In this document: positions 1-6,910 of the stretch, piece by piece
How positions within the stretch are numbered: position 1 is the first letter of the stretch
Layout: each line of letters begins with the position of its first letter
NCBI GenBank assembly: GCA_023403475.1
Contig: JAEYEL010000074.1
Span: forward strand, 1 to 12,265
DNA length: 12,265 nt
Reading direction: 5' to 3'
From: Actinomycetes bacterium
GTDB lineage: Bacteria > Actinomycetota > Coriobacteriia > Coriobacteriales > Eggerthellaceae
The notes under the pieces: model-generated
Database searches by the model: none
Seen by the model: only the letters and a program-made list of their open reading frames with translations
Told to the model about the DNA's origin: nothing
Position numbers and translations under genes: made by a program

Positions 1-135
1 GCTGCAGGCGCTCGTTTTTCGGGCAGAGGCGTCTTTGCGGGAGCGCGCCCGTGCGCGAGCGCGAGTCGCGCGAATGCGGGCGCCGTCCCTGCGACTAGGG
101 GGGCAGGTGGGGGATTCCCTTCTGCGGCTTCGCCT
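1..135 (+). other. Upstream edge of the response-regulator gene, unassigned
   Basis: Very GC-rich stretch before the regulator start. The regulator's reading frame is open all the way from base 1, but the translation is low-complexity Ala/Gly/Arg and unlike any receiver or kinase domain, so I do not extend the gene. No promoter or clear Shine-Dalgarno is visible. The 3' end of a histidine kinase could lie here, since such genes usually precede NarL-type regulators, but neither of the other frames reads like a kinase C-terminus. Confidence 0.3.
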
Positions 136-819
136 TTGCGCGTGGTGGTGGCCGACGACCAGGATGTGGTGCGCAGCGGGTTTCGGCTCATCCTCTCGTC
201 GTATGATGGCCTGAACGTGGTGGGCGAGGCGAAAAACGGGGAAGAGGCTGTGGAGGCGACCCGTGCGTTGCGCCCCGACGTGGTGCTCATGGACGTGCGC
301 ATGCCGGTGAAAAACGGCATCGAGGCCACGCGCGACATCAAGGCCGACCCGCGTCTTTCTGCAGTCCACGTGCTCGTTCTTACCACGTTCGACATCGATG
401 AGTACGTCTACGATGCGCTTGCGGCCGGCGCAAGCGGCTTCCTTCTGAAAGACGCCGATCCGGATGATATCGCCGCCGCCATTCGCGTGGTTGCGCAGGG
501 CGATGCGCTTATCCAGCCTTCGGTCATGCGTCGTTTGGTGGAAACGTTCGTGGCTTCGCGCCCGCGCACCCGGCGCTCAGGCGCGCTTTCGGGCGATGCC
601 GCCGCCGCAGCGCTTGCCATGCTTACCGACCGCGAGCGCGAAACGCTCGTGCTCGTGGCGCGCGGCCTGACGAACGACGAAATAGCGGCGGAGTTCGTCA
701 TTTCCCCCGCCACCGTGAAAACCCATCTCGCCCGCATCATGGCGAAGCTGAACGTGCACGACCGCGCCCAGCTGGTGGTGGCGGCCTACGAAGGCGGCCT
801 TGTGAGCCCTAGGGCATAG
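136..819 (+). CDS. NarL/FixJ-family two-component response regulator
   Basis: Cytoplasmic transcription factor that is phosphorylated by a sensor kinase and then binds DNA. The receiver domain spans about residues 1-120: acidic pair D7-D8, phospho-acceptor D53 in LMDVRMP, switch threonine T83 in VLTTF, and lysine K105 in FLLKDA. A linker of about 40 residues rich in Arg and Ala follows. The C-terminal LuxR-type helix-turn-helix is at about 160-225 (LTDRERETL through VKTHLARIMAKL). The length of 227 residues is normal for the family. The start is a TTG placed where homologues begin (RVVVADDQ); the frame is open further upstream, so the start is the least certain point. The partner kinase is presumably off the left edge. 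Target genes cannot be told from the sequence. Confidence 0.93.
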   Translation: MRVVVADDQDVVRSGFRLILSSYDGLNVVGEAKNGEEAVEATRALRPDVVLMDVRMPVKNGIEATRDIKADPRLSAVHVLVLTTFDIDEYVYDALAAGASGFLLKDADPDDIAAAIRVVAQGDALIQPSVMRRLVETFVASRPRTRRSGALSGDAAAAALAMLTDRERETLVLVARGLTNDEIAAEFVISPATVKTHLARIMAKLNVHDRAQLVVAAYEGGLVSPRA

Positions 820-921
820 ACTGTCGGTTAGCGCGGCCGCTTCCCTGCGCCTTTCGCTTCTTGGCGCTCGCGACGACCTTCGATTGCAGCGCTCGGCATG
901 GCGTGGGGCTTTCTTTGTTCA

Positions 922-961
922 CCGCTTCGTTCCGTCTCGCCCCGCTTCGTTCCGTCTCGCC
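922..961. repeat. Two exact tandem copies of a 20-bp unit
   Basis: The unit CCGCTTCGTTCCGTCTCGCC occurs at 922-941 and again at 942-961, followed at 962 by a partial copy CCGTCTCGTC. It lies in non-coding DNA. It is probably a slippage product; no function can be assigned. Confidence 0.9.
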
Positions 962-1089
962 CCGTCTCGTCATGTTCGCGTCCGAAAACGGCTAGCTGCC
1001 GTTGGCGAATGCGCTATGCTATGGCAATGGCAAAGCCTTTCTCGATATGACGACGGTGAGTGGCGCACTGCGGCGGCGCAGGCGGTTTT

Positions 1090-1113
1090 GCACAAAAAGT
1101 CGCGAATTGTGAC
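1090..1113 (-). repeat. Dispersed repeat, copy A (inverted)
   Basis: On the minus strand this 24-bp segment is identical to the plus-strand copy at 1237-1260; both contain the core TTCGCGACTTTTTGTGC. On plus it is preceded by GGCGGTTTTG, and GGCGGTTTTGCAC (1081-1093) recurs exactly at 1132-1144. A and B together form a perfect inverted pair enclosing 123 bp. Confidence 0.9.
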
Positions 1114-1236
1114 GCTTGATAGCGAAAAAGGGGCGGTTTTGCACGGTCGGAGGGTTCTGTCGGATGCCGATAAAAATGCAACGATTCTCTCATCTGGTGA
1201 AACGAGGGGGAGCGTTTTCGCGAGTTGTCCAACGAT

Positions 1237-1260
1237 GTCACAATTCGCGACTTTTTGTGC
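1237..1260 (+). repeat. Dispersed repeat, copy B
   Basis: Perfect 24-bp match to the reverse complement of 1090-1113. Identity stops sharply on both sides. The centre contains the palindrome TCGCGA next to a run of five T. Confidence 0.9.
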
Positions 1261-1316
1261 GTTTGGGAGTGATTTCGCCGCAGGGTTCGGCGGTCCAAGC
1301 TGGATGCCGCAGACCC

Positions 1317-1333
1317 TTCGCGACTTTTTGTGC
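1317..1333 (+). repeat. Dispersed repeat, copy C (17-bp core)
   Basis: The 17-bp core TTCGCGACTTTTTGTGC recurs exactly, in the same direction as copy B and 71 bp after it. A more degenerate relative (TTTTCGCGAGTTGTCC) lies at about 1214-1229. A family with at least three good copies in under 250 bp points to a repetitive extragenic element rather than chance. Confidence 0.85.
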
Positions 1334-1592
1334 ATCCGAGGTCTGTGCACTCGGGGCGATTTTGCTGTCGTGCGCGGCGGTTCGAACTGACCGATGCAGA
1401 CTTGCAGGGAATTTTGCTTCGGCATCCGGTCGGCTTTGGGCTGCTGTTGCTCTTCGGCGGGTTTCGTGAGCTTGGAGGGAGATGGCAGCGGTTCGCCGGG
1501 TGCTGTTGGATGCCGCCCCGCGCTATTGTGGCGGAATTCTGGCGATTCGGGAAAATCTTAGTCGAGCGCGCTTAGATTTCGTGTTTGGGGGG

Positions 1593-1620
1593 TTGCAATC
1601 CTCGCGAGGGCTGCTATTAT
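1593..1620 (+). promoter_or_regulatory. groESL promoter, sigma-A type
   Basis: -35 TTGCAA at 1593-1598 and -10 TATTAT at 1615-1620 with a 16-bp spacer. The predicted transcript start at about 1627 lies just before the CIRCE operator, the usual arrangement for HrcA-repressed chaperone operons. Confidence 0.75.
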
Positions 1621-1630
1621 AGCTCACTGT

Positions 1631-1662
1631 TTAGCACTCGTTACCTTAGAGTGCTAGCACTC
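1631..1662. promoter_or_regulatory. CIRCE operator (HrcA site) with an extra half-site
   Basis: TTAGCACTC (1631-1639), nine bases, then GAGTGCTAG (1649-1657). This matches the CIRCE consensus except for the last base (G instead of A). The second arm runs directly into another GCACTC, so 1649-1662 is a perfect 14-bp palindrome, GAGTGCTAGCACTC, and the operator carries three half-sites. HrcA repression of groESL is established for this element; the hrcA gene is not in the window. Confidence 0.92.
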
Positions 1663-1742
1663 AGAAGTTATGAGTGGTTAAATAGTCCAACATGCGATGG
1701 AATTCGTTTCGGACAGAAGAAGGACGAAAGGAAGGCAACGTT

Positions 1743-2030
1743 ATGAATCTGAAACCACTGGGCGACCGCGTGATCGTCAAGGCCGACGAGGCCGAAGAGA
1801 CTACGGCGGGCGGTCTGCTGCTTGCCCACGATGCCAAGGAGAAGCCGCAAAGCGGCGTCGTTCTGGCCGTTGGCGCCGGCAAGCCCGACAAGGACGGCAA
1901 CTTGGTTCCCGTTCCCGTGAAAGTGGGCGACAAGGTAATCTACGGCAAGTACGGTGGGACCGAGATCACCGTTGACGGCGAGGACGTGCTCATCCTGCGT
2001 GCCGACGACATCTACGCGGTCTTCGAGTAA
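1743..2030 (+). CDS. groES: Co-chaperonin GroES (Cpn10)
   Basis: Heptameric lid of the cytoplasmic GroEL chaperonin; it caps the folding chamber in ATP-dependent protein folding. The 95-residue product is of normal length and shows the Cpn10 signature near the N-terminus (LKPLGDRVIVK), the mobile-loop region with TTAGGLLL, and the conserved tail VLILRADDIYAV. I start at the ATG at 1743, which has a purine-rich Shine-Dalgarno (GAAAGGAAGG) seven bases upstream and gives MNLKPLGDR as in homologues. An in-frame ATG at 1692 would add 17 atypical residues. It is the first gene of a two-gene operon, 34 bp before groEL, controlled by the CIRCE site. Confidence 0.97.
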   Translation: MNLKPLGDRVIVKADEAEETTAGGLLLAHDAKEKPQSGVVLAVGAGKPDKDGNLVPVPVKVGDKVIYGKYGGTEITVDGEDVLILRADDIYAVFE

Positions 2031-2064
2031 TCCTGCAGCGTCCAAGTGAAAAAGGAGAAACATC

Positions 2065-3693
2065 ATGGCTAAAGATATTAAGTTCGAGGCCGATGCGCGC
2101 AGTGCGCTTGCGGCTGGTGTGAGCAAGCTTTCCGATGCGGTGAAAGTGACGCTTGGGCCTAAGGGTCGCTACGTGGCGCTTGAGAAGTCCTACGGCGCAC
2201 CGACCATCACCAACGACGGTGTGACCGTGGCTAAGGAAGTCGAGCTGGAAGATCCGGTCGAGAACATGGGCGCCCAGCTGGTGCGCGAAGTGGCCGTGAA
2301 AACCAACGACGTTGCCGGCGACGGCACCACCACCGCCACCCTGCTCGCCGACGTCATCGTTTCCGAGGGTCTGCGCAACGTGACCGCCGGTGCCGACGCG
2401 CTGGGCATTCGCCGCGGCATCCAGAAGGCCACCGACGCGGTGGTCGAGGCTATCAAGGCCGATGCCCAGGAAGTTTCCACCAAGGAGCAGATTGCCAACG
2501 TGGGCACTATTTCTGCCGGCGATGCCGAGATTGGCGAGAAGATCTCCGAGGCCATGGAGGCGGTCGGCAAAGACGGCGCCATTTCCGTGGAGGAAAGCCA
2601 GACCTTCGGCATGGACATCGAGATCGTGGAAGGCATGCAGTACGACCGCGGCTACATTTCCCCCTACATGGCAACCGACATGGAGAAGATGGAGGCCGTG
2701 CTGAAGGATCCTTACATCCTGCTCACCGATCAGAAGATCAGCAATATCCAAGACATGGTTCCGCTGCTGGAAGAAATCATGCGTTCTGCCCGCCCGCTGT
2801 TCGTTGTGGCGGAAGACGTTGAGGGCGAGGCTTTGGCCACCATTCTGCTCAACCGTCTGCGCGGCACGCTGAACTGCGTGGCCATCAAGGCTCCGGGCTT
2901 CGGCGATCGCCGCAAGCGCATCCTGGAAGACATCGCCGCCGTGACGGGTGCCCAGGTTATCGACAAGGACTTCGGCATGACCATTGCCGATGCCACCATT
3001 GACATGCTGGGCACTGCCAAGACCGTGAAAGTGACCAAGGACAACTCGCTTATCGTTGACGGCGCGGGCGAGAAGAAGGCCATCGACGACCGCATCGCCC
3101 AGATCAAGGCCGAACTTGATCGCACCGATTCCGATTTCGACCGCGAGAAGTTGCAGGAGCGTCTGGCCAAGCTCTCCGGCGGCGTTGCGGTGCTCAAAGT
3201 GGGCGCTGCCACCGAGTCCGAGCTCAAGGAGAAGAAGAGCCGCATCGAGGACGCGCTGCAGGCGACGCGCGCGGCTGTAGAAGAGGGCATCGTCGCCGGC
3301 GGCGGCGTGGCGCTTGTGGACGCACTCCCCGCGCTCGACGCCATTGAGGCTGCCGACAAAGACGAGGAAGTGGGCGTCAACATCATCCGCAAGGCGCTTG
3401 AAGCCCCCATGCGCGCCATCGCCCAGAACGCCGGCTTCGAGGGCAGCGTCGTGGTGGAGCACGTGAAGGGCTTGGGCAAGGGCGAAGGCCTGAACTGCGC
3501 TACCGGCGAATACGGCAACATGATCGCCATGGGCGTGAACGACCCGGTGAAGGTAACGCGCACGGCGCTGCAGTCCGCAGCTTCCGTGGCCGCGCTCATC
3601 CTCATCACCGAGGCCACTATCAACGAGATTCCGAAGGAAGGCCCCGATCTGTCCGCTTTGGCGGGTGCCGGTGCAGGCGGCGGAATGTATTAG
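2065..3693 (+). CDS. groEL: Chaperonin GroEL (Cpn60)
   Basis: ATP-driven 60-kDa chaperonin that forms double heptameric rings and folds cytoplasmic proteins with GroES. It is full length (542 residues). ATP-site elements are in place: TLGPKG at 29-34, D51 in TNDGVTVAKE, and GDGTTTA at 85-91; the catalytic aspartate region IEDAL precedes the chaperonin signature AAVEEGIVAGGG at about 405-415. The C-terminus ends in a short Gly/Ala-rich tail, GGGMY, typical of GroEL. The start ATG is preceded by AAAGGAG at 2051-2057. It is co-transcribed with groES and followed by a hairpin and an intrinsic terminator. Codon use is strongly biased, as expected for an abundant protein. Confidence 0.99.
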   Translation: MAKDIKFEADARSALAAGVSKLSDAVKVTLGPKGRYVALEKSYGAPTITNDGVTVAKEVELEDPVENMGAQLVREVAVKTNDVAGDGTTTATLLADVIVSEGLRNVTAGADALGIRRGIQKATDAVVEAIKADAQEVSTKEQIANVGTISAGDAEIGEKISEAMEAVGKDGAISVEESQTFGMDIEIVEGMQYDRGYISPYMATDMEKMEAVLKDPYILLTDQKISNIQDMVPLLEEIMRSARPLFVVAEDVEGEALATILLNRLRGTLNCVAIKAPGFGDRRKRILEDIAAVTGAQVIDKDFGMTIADATIDMLGTAKTVKVTKDNSLIVDGAGEKKAIDDRIAQIKAELDRTDSDFDREKLQERLAKLSGGVAVLKVGAATESELKEKKSRIEDALQATRAAVEEGIVAGGGVALVDALPALDAIEAADKDEEVGVNIIRKALEAPMRAIAQNAGFEGSVVVEHVKGLGKGEGLNCATGEYGNMIAMGVNDPVKVTRTALQSAASVAALILITEATINEIPKEGPDLSALAGAGAGGGMY

Positions 3694-3701
3694 GATTGAA
3701 A

Positions 3702-3731
3702 AATGCCGACGGCCTTCTGACCGTCGGCATT
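3702..3731 (+). terminator. Hairpin just after groEL
   Basis: Perfect 11-bp stem (3702-3712 with 3721-3731) and an 8-base loop, starting 8 bp after the groEL stop. No T-run follows, so it may protect the 3' end of the mRNA or assist the true terminator about 65 bp downstream. Confidence 0.55.
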
Positions 3732-3794
3732 GCTCGACGTTGCGAAGCCCCAAGGTGCCTTGCCTTGCTTGCGCTTCGGACGCAACAAACTCGG

Positions 3795-3831
3795 AAGCCG
3801 GGGCGGTCGTTCAAGGCCGCCCCGGCTTTTT
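3795..3831 (+). terminator. Rho-independent terminator of groESL
   Basis: Perfect 12-bp GC-rich stem (3795-3806 with 3817-3828), 10-base loop, and the run TTTTT at 3827-3831. This is a textbook intrinsic terminator. The stem could also act on the opposite strand for the convergent DUF2510 gene, though its T-run there is poor. Confidence 0.93.
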
Positions 3832-3883
3832 GGCATCCGCACCAAGACCGCCTCGGGTTTTTTCGGTGCGCCTGGCTAGCTGA

Positions 3884-4336
3884 CTAGGCGTCCTTCTTCG
3901 AAACAAGCAGAAGGATGCCACCTACCAGAGAAAAGAAAATGAGCGTGCATACGCCGAAGGCGGTCGTGTTCGGCTTGGTTCCCTTGTAGATGCCCCAGCA
4001 GCGAATGCTCATGGGGATCATCCATGCGAGCGGGATGATGAGCCAACAGCACCCCACCAGCGATATGATGCACAAGATGAACGCCGCAAGACGTAGCGTC
4101 TGGTCGCTGCTGCTCTGAACGGGCTGTGCCTGCACGTAAGCAGGTTGGGAGAGCGCCTGCTGTCCTCCGAACTGCTCAGTTGCAGAAGCGCCGTAGGAAA
4201 CGCCCGTTGCGGGTTGCGGCTGCGCCTGCGGCTGGGCGGCTGCGTAATCGTTCGTCCATTGGGTTCCATCCCAGTAGCGAAGCTTCGTTGCATCGCCCGA
4301 GGGGTCCGCATACCAACCGGCTTGCTGTTCTGTCAT
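3884..4336 (-). CDS. DUF2510-domain small membrane protein
   Basis: Hypothetical membrane protein of 150 residues. Residues 7-28 form a DUF2510 module (GWYADPSGD, then LRYWDGTQWT), a short tryptophan-rich domain common in actinobacteria and of unknown function. A Gln/Pro/Ala-rich linker follows (about 32-79). A hydrophobic stretch at 83-111 is long enough for one or a kinked pair of helices, and a second helix is at 127-145; the protein ends KKDA. The N-terminus lacks a signal peptide, so it is probably cytoplasmic with a C-terminal anchor. The ATG at 4336 has GGAGG five bases upstream. It is transcribed alone, convergent with groEL. No function can be inferred beyond a possible envelope-associated role. 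Confidence 0.88.
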   Translation of the reverse strand: MTEQQAGWYADPSGDATKLRYWDGTQWTNDYAAAQPQAQPQPATGVSYGASATEQFGGQQALSQPAYVQAQPVQSSSDQTLRLAAFILCIISLVGCCWLIIPLAWMIPMSIRCWGIYKGTKPNTTAFGVCTLIFFSLVGGILLLVSKKDA

Positions 4337-4375
4337 TGATACCTCCATCAATCGTGTGTTTGCAAATGCGCGCCC

Positions 4376-4404
4376 ATTATACTAGAGCGAACTTACAAGG
4401 TGAA
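4376..4404 (-). promoter_or_regulatory. Candidate promoter of the DUF2510 gene
   Basis: On minus, a perfect -10 TATAAT (plus 4376-4381) lies about 40 bp before the start codon, with a weak -35 TTCACC (plus 4399-4404) at 17-bp spacing. Confidence 0.6.
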
Positions 4405-4511
4405 AATCTGCATTGTATCTGCGAGGAAGGCAAGATGGCTTCGAGACTTTCCCAAGAACCCCAAACCCTCTAAGAGCTCCAAAAACCCAAAAGTCGCTGT
4501 GAGGATCCGCA

Positions 4512-4540
4512 ATGTTCTTGTGACGGCATCGCAAGAACAT
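4512..4540 (+). other. Inverted repeat between the LysR remnant and the DUF2510 promoter
   Basis: ATGTTCTTG (4512-4520) and CAAGAACAT (4532-4540) are exact reverse complements; on the plus strand the stem extends to 12 pairs with one G-U wobble around a 5-base loop. It lies about 25 bp past the LysR stop (minus strand) without an adjoining T-run, so it could be a weak terminator or a protein-binding dyad. Confidence 0.5.
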
Positions 4541-4565
4541 CCCCTCCTTTTGCCGTTTTCGCTAT

Positions 4566-5399
4566 TCAGGAGAGTGCGAGCTCGGGATGTTTCGCTATCC
4601 AGCTTTTCGCAAGGCCGATGAACGCCTTCTCGTCGTCCGACACCCTGCAATCTGCCCTGCGCGTCACATAGAGGGGGTTGGGCTTCGAGCAGCCTTTCAC
4701 GCAGTACAGGGCAATTTTATCGCTCGGCTCGGAAAACAGGAAGGTGTTCGGTGCCATGGAGGCGCCTGCCCCTCGCCTAACCATAGCCGAGGTCATCTCA
4801 ATACTGCAGCTATGCAAAACGATGCGAAGCTTGACGTCTGCGGCATCCATCATGTTCCGTATCGTGCGCGCATGCTTGAGATGCCCCGGAGGCATGATGA
4901 ACGGAAGGTTCGCTAGGCACGAGGGATCGACTACGGGGAGCGCACCGTCAAACTCTTGCACGGGAAGATCCCACGCTGCGGGCGCTGCAAGCAGCATGCG
5001 CTCGCGGCAGATCGGCTCTCCCGTAAACAGCGGCGTTTCGGGCCGAATGGGCGTAAGGATGGAGAAGTCTATCGTGCGGGAAGAGAACAGGCGCTCGTTG
5101 CTTTCGGGCATTCCCGCTTCGTAAAGAAAACAGGTGCACCCGGGTCTGATTTTGCGGAACCGTTCCAGTGTCTCGGGAAGAAGGTTGTTGGCACGGGGCA
5201 CCGACGTGCCAATCTGGAGCCGTCTCGTCGATTTGCTTGCCACGGCCGAGATCTCGCGGAGCATGGCGTCTTCCGCCTCGATGGCCTTTCGTGCCCAGTC
5301 GAGGTAGATCTCGCATGCATAGGTCGGTTTGACGGGCGTGCGGCTTCTGTCGAAAAGCGCTACTCCCAAGCGCTTTTCAAACTGCTTGAGGCGTTGCAC
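4566..5399 (-). pseudogene. LysR-type transcriptional regulator, 5'-truncated
   Basis: LysR regulators pair an N-terminal winged helix-turn-helix with a C-terminal effector-binding domain. Only the end of the HTH domain remains: the frame opens with a GTG inside the sequence QRLKQFEKRLGVALFDRS, which in complete members sits about 30-35 residues from the start. The linker helix (WARKAIEAEDAMLREI) and the two-lobed sensor domain (from about residue 60, RRLQIGTSVPRANNLL) look intact to the C-terminus, with no internal stop. Upstream in frame there is no ATG, GTG or TTG before a stop, and that DNA belongs to the divergent ABC gene starting at 5402. I conclude that the first part was lost by rearrangement, or that the assembly is chimeric. 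The product is unlikely to bind DNA normally. Its ligand is unknown. Confidence 0.8.
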
Positions 5400-5401
5400 C
5401 C

Positions 5402-6184
5402 ATGCTTGCGGTCGAGAATCTTTCCTGCGGATACGGCGGCAAGTGCATCGTGCGCAACCTGAGCTTCGAGGTCGAGCGCGGATCCGTGCTCGTGCTGCTC
5501 GGTCCGAACGGCATCGGGAAGACCACGCTGTTCAAGACCGTTTTAGGGCTTTTGCCTCGATTGGGAGGGAATATTCTTTTGGAGGGAGTTCCTCTGGATA
5601 TGCGGCCGGGTGGGGCAGATCTCAAGCGTATCGCCTATGTGCCCCAAGCTCATGTGCCGGCATTCGCGTTCAGCGTGCTCGATGTGGTTCTTATGGGACG
5701 AACCCCTCGCATGAAGGCGTTCTCAGCTCCGACCGAGCGCGATAGGTCGGCTTCGGCGGCGGTGCTGGAAGAGCTGGGGCTTACCGCGCTGGCGCAGCGC
5801 CCTTACACCGAGATCAGCGGCGGAGAGCGTCAAATGGTCCTTATCGCGAGAGCGCTCGTCCAGCAGCCGGACGTGCTGGTCATGGATGAGCCGACGGCCA
5901 GCCTTGATTTGGGCAACCAAGCGAAGTTGCTGCGCATGGTGCGCAGTCTTTCGCAAGAGCGGAATCTTACGGTCATTATGACCTCGCACAACCCTGATCA
6001 TGCGCTTCTGGTGGCCGACGACGTTTTGCTGATGACGGCCGAGGGGCACATGCACGGGGCGGCAAGGGAAGTGCTGACGCAGGAAAACCTTTCGGTAGCA
6101 TATGGCACACCCATCGAGGTCATAGAAGCGCACCTTGAGGAAGCGGACTGCAGCGCGCTCAGAAGCTGTGCGCTCAGACTTTAG
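5402..6184 (+). CDS. ABC transporter ATP-binding protein, FecE/BtuD type
   Basis: Cytoplasmic ATPase of the kind that energises uptake of iron-siderophore, haem or cobalamin through a FecCD-type permease. All nucleotide-binding motifs are present in 260 residues: Walker A GPNGIGKTT at 34-42 (Ile where Ala or Ser is usual), Q-loop YVPQ at 79-82, signature ISGGERQ at 138-144, Walker B and D-loop VLVMDEPTASLD at 158-169, and H-loop H196. The spacing and the VLMGRTP segment after the Q-loop fit the siderophore/B12 subfamily. The start at 5402 has only a weak GAGG ten bases upstream and lies 2 bp from the divergent LysR remnant, so no native promoter fits between them. It is first in a five-gene unit. 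The cognate permease gene is not in the window. Substrate is inferred only at the level of metal chelate or corrinoid. Confidence 0.93.
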   Translation: MLAVENLSCGYGGKCIVRNLSFEVERGSVLVLLGPNGIGKTTLFKTVLGLLPRLGGNILLEGVPLDMRPGGADLKRIAYVPQAHVPAFAFSVLDVVLMGRTPRMKAFSAPTERDRSASAAVLEELGLTALAQRPYTEISGGERQMVLIARALVQQPDVLVMDEPTASLDLGNQAKLLRMVRSLSQERNLTVIMTSHNPDHALLVADDVLLMTAEGHMHGAAREVLTQENLSVAYGTPIEVIEAHLEEADCSALRSCALRL

Positions 6185-6193
6185 GAGAAGGCA

Positions 6194-6910
6194 ATGAAGT
6201 TGGTAACGTTTTCCGGGCCGCCTTCGAGCGGTAAAACATCGGTCATCATGAGAATGGCGGCGTTTTTCGAGGGTGCCTACCGCATGGGGGTCGTGAAGTT
6301 CGACTGCCTTACCGGTCAAGACGGGGAGATATATCGCGCTGCGGGCATTCCGGTGGAAACCGGCGTGAGCGGCGCGCTATGCCCCGATCATTTTTTCGCA
6401 AGCAACATAGGCGCATGCGTGTCTTGGGGCGCAAGGCAAGGACTCACTTTGCTCGTAAGCGAGAGCGCGGGGCTGTGCAACAGGTGCTCGCCTCATATTC
6501 GAGGCGTCGCGGCGGTGTGCGTGGTCGATATCCTTTCGGGCATCGACGCTCCGCAGAAGATAGGGCCTATGCTTAAGTTGGCTGATTTCGTCGTAATCAC
6601 GAAAAGCGATCTCGTTTCCCAGGCAGAGCGCGAAGTGTTCGCCCTGCGCACCGTGCGCGCAAACCCACGAGCGCAGATTTTCTTCGTGAACGGGCTGACC
6701 GGCCAAGGGGCGTTCGCCTTGGCGCAAAGCTTGAACGCAGCGCTTGAAGACGAGCAATGCGACGATGTTTTGCGCCTGCGCTTCTCCATGCCGGGGGCGG
6801 TTTGCTCGTACTGTTTCGGGGAGACGAAAGTGGGCGACAAATACGCCACCGGCAACATCAAGTACATGAAGTTTTCCGATATGGAGGGTGCGCAATGGGG
6901 GAAACGATGA
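6194..6910 (+). CDS. HypB/UreG-like P-loop GTPase with cysteine motifs
   Basis: Predicted SIMIBI-class GTPase related to the nickel chaperones HypB and UreG and the CobW group, which use GTP to deliver metals to enzymes. Visible motifs in 238 residues: P-loop GPPSSGKTS at 8-16; EIYRAAGIPVETG at 45-57, corresponding to the HypB segment with RAAGIPV; ESAG at 90-93 in the G3 position; TKSD at 136-139 in place of NKxD; and GLTGQG near 167-172. Unusual features are C63, a CxxC pair at C95/C98 directly after G3, and another at C204/C207 (CSYCFGE) near the C-terminus. These could bind metal or an iron-sulfur cluster. The start is 9 bp after the ATPase gene, with its Shine-Dalgarno overlapping that gene's stop. 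Whether it uses GTP or ATP, and which metal it handles, is not shown by the sequence. Confidence 0.82.
   Translation: MKLVTFSGPPSSGKTSVIMRMAAFFEGAYRMGVVKFDCLTGQDGEIYRAAGIPVETGVSGALCPDHFFASNIGACVSWGARQGLTLLVSESAGLCNRCSPHIRGVAAVCVVDILSGIDAPQKIGPMLKLADFVVITKSDLVSQAEREVFALRTVRANPRAQIFFVNGLTGQGAFALAQSLNAALEDEQCDDVLRLRFSMPGAVCSYCFGETKVGDKYATGNIKYMKFSDMEGAQWGKR

Larger units (their letters stand above)
820..1590. other. Non-coding interval with repeats, no convincing gene
   Basis: About 770 bases between the response regulator and the groESL promoter. Open frames exist on both strands, including 168 codons on plus and 151 on minus. They overlap each other, are rich in Arg, Cys and Ser, have no recognisable domain, and run through the repeats in several frames, so I treat them as chance. 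The interval contains a 20-bp tandem duplication (922-961), a 24-bp inverted repeat pair (1090-1113 and 1237-1260), a third shorter copy (1317-1333) and a 13-bp direct repeat. No clear terminator for the upstream gene was found. Confidence 0.6.

Noticed and set aside
1081..1333. CRISPR array
   Set aside because: Repeat copies are inverted, unequal in length and irregularly spaced, and no cas genes are present.
884..1390. 168-codon open frame on plus, with a 151-codon frame opposite (970-1425)
   Set aside because: No domain, no ribosome site, atypical composition, and the same DNA repeats are read in different frames in both; best explained as chance frames in GC-rich repeat DNA.
1692..1742. 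Upstream in-frame ATG giving a longer GroES
   Set aside because: It adds 17 residues absent from GroES proteins; the ATG at 1743 has the ribosome site and the conserved N-terminus.
1990..3753. 587-codon open frame on minus opposite groEL
   Set aside because: It is the antisense shadow of a highly expressed gene with strong third-position GC bias; the translation is His/Gly/Leu-rich without a domain.
5352..5378. 10-bp inverted repeat (GAAAAGCGCT ... AGCGCTTTTC) just before the ABC ATPase gene
   Set aside because: It lies in LysR codons for the conserved EKRLGVALF segment, so the symmetry is probably a by-product of that coding sequence. An operator role is possible but not supported.
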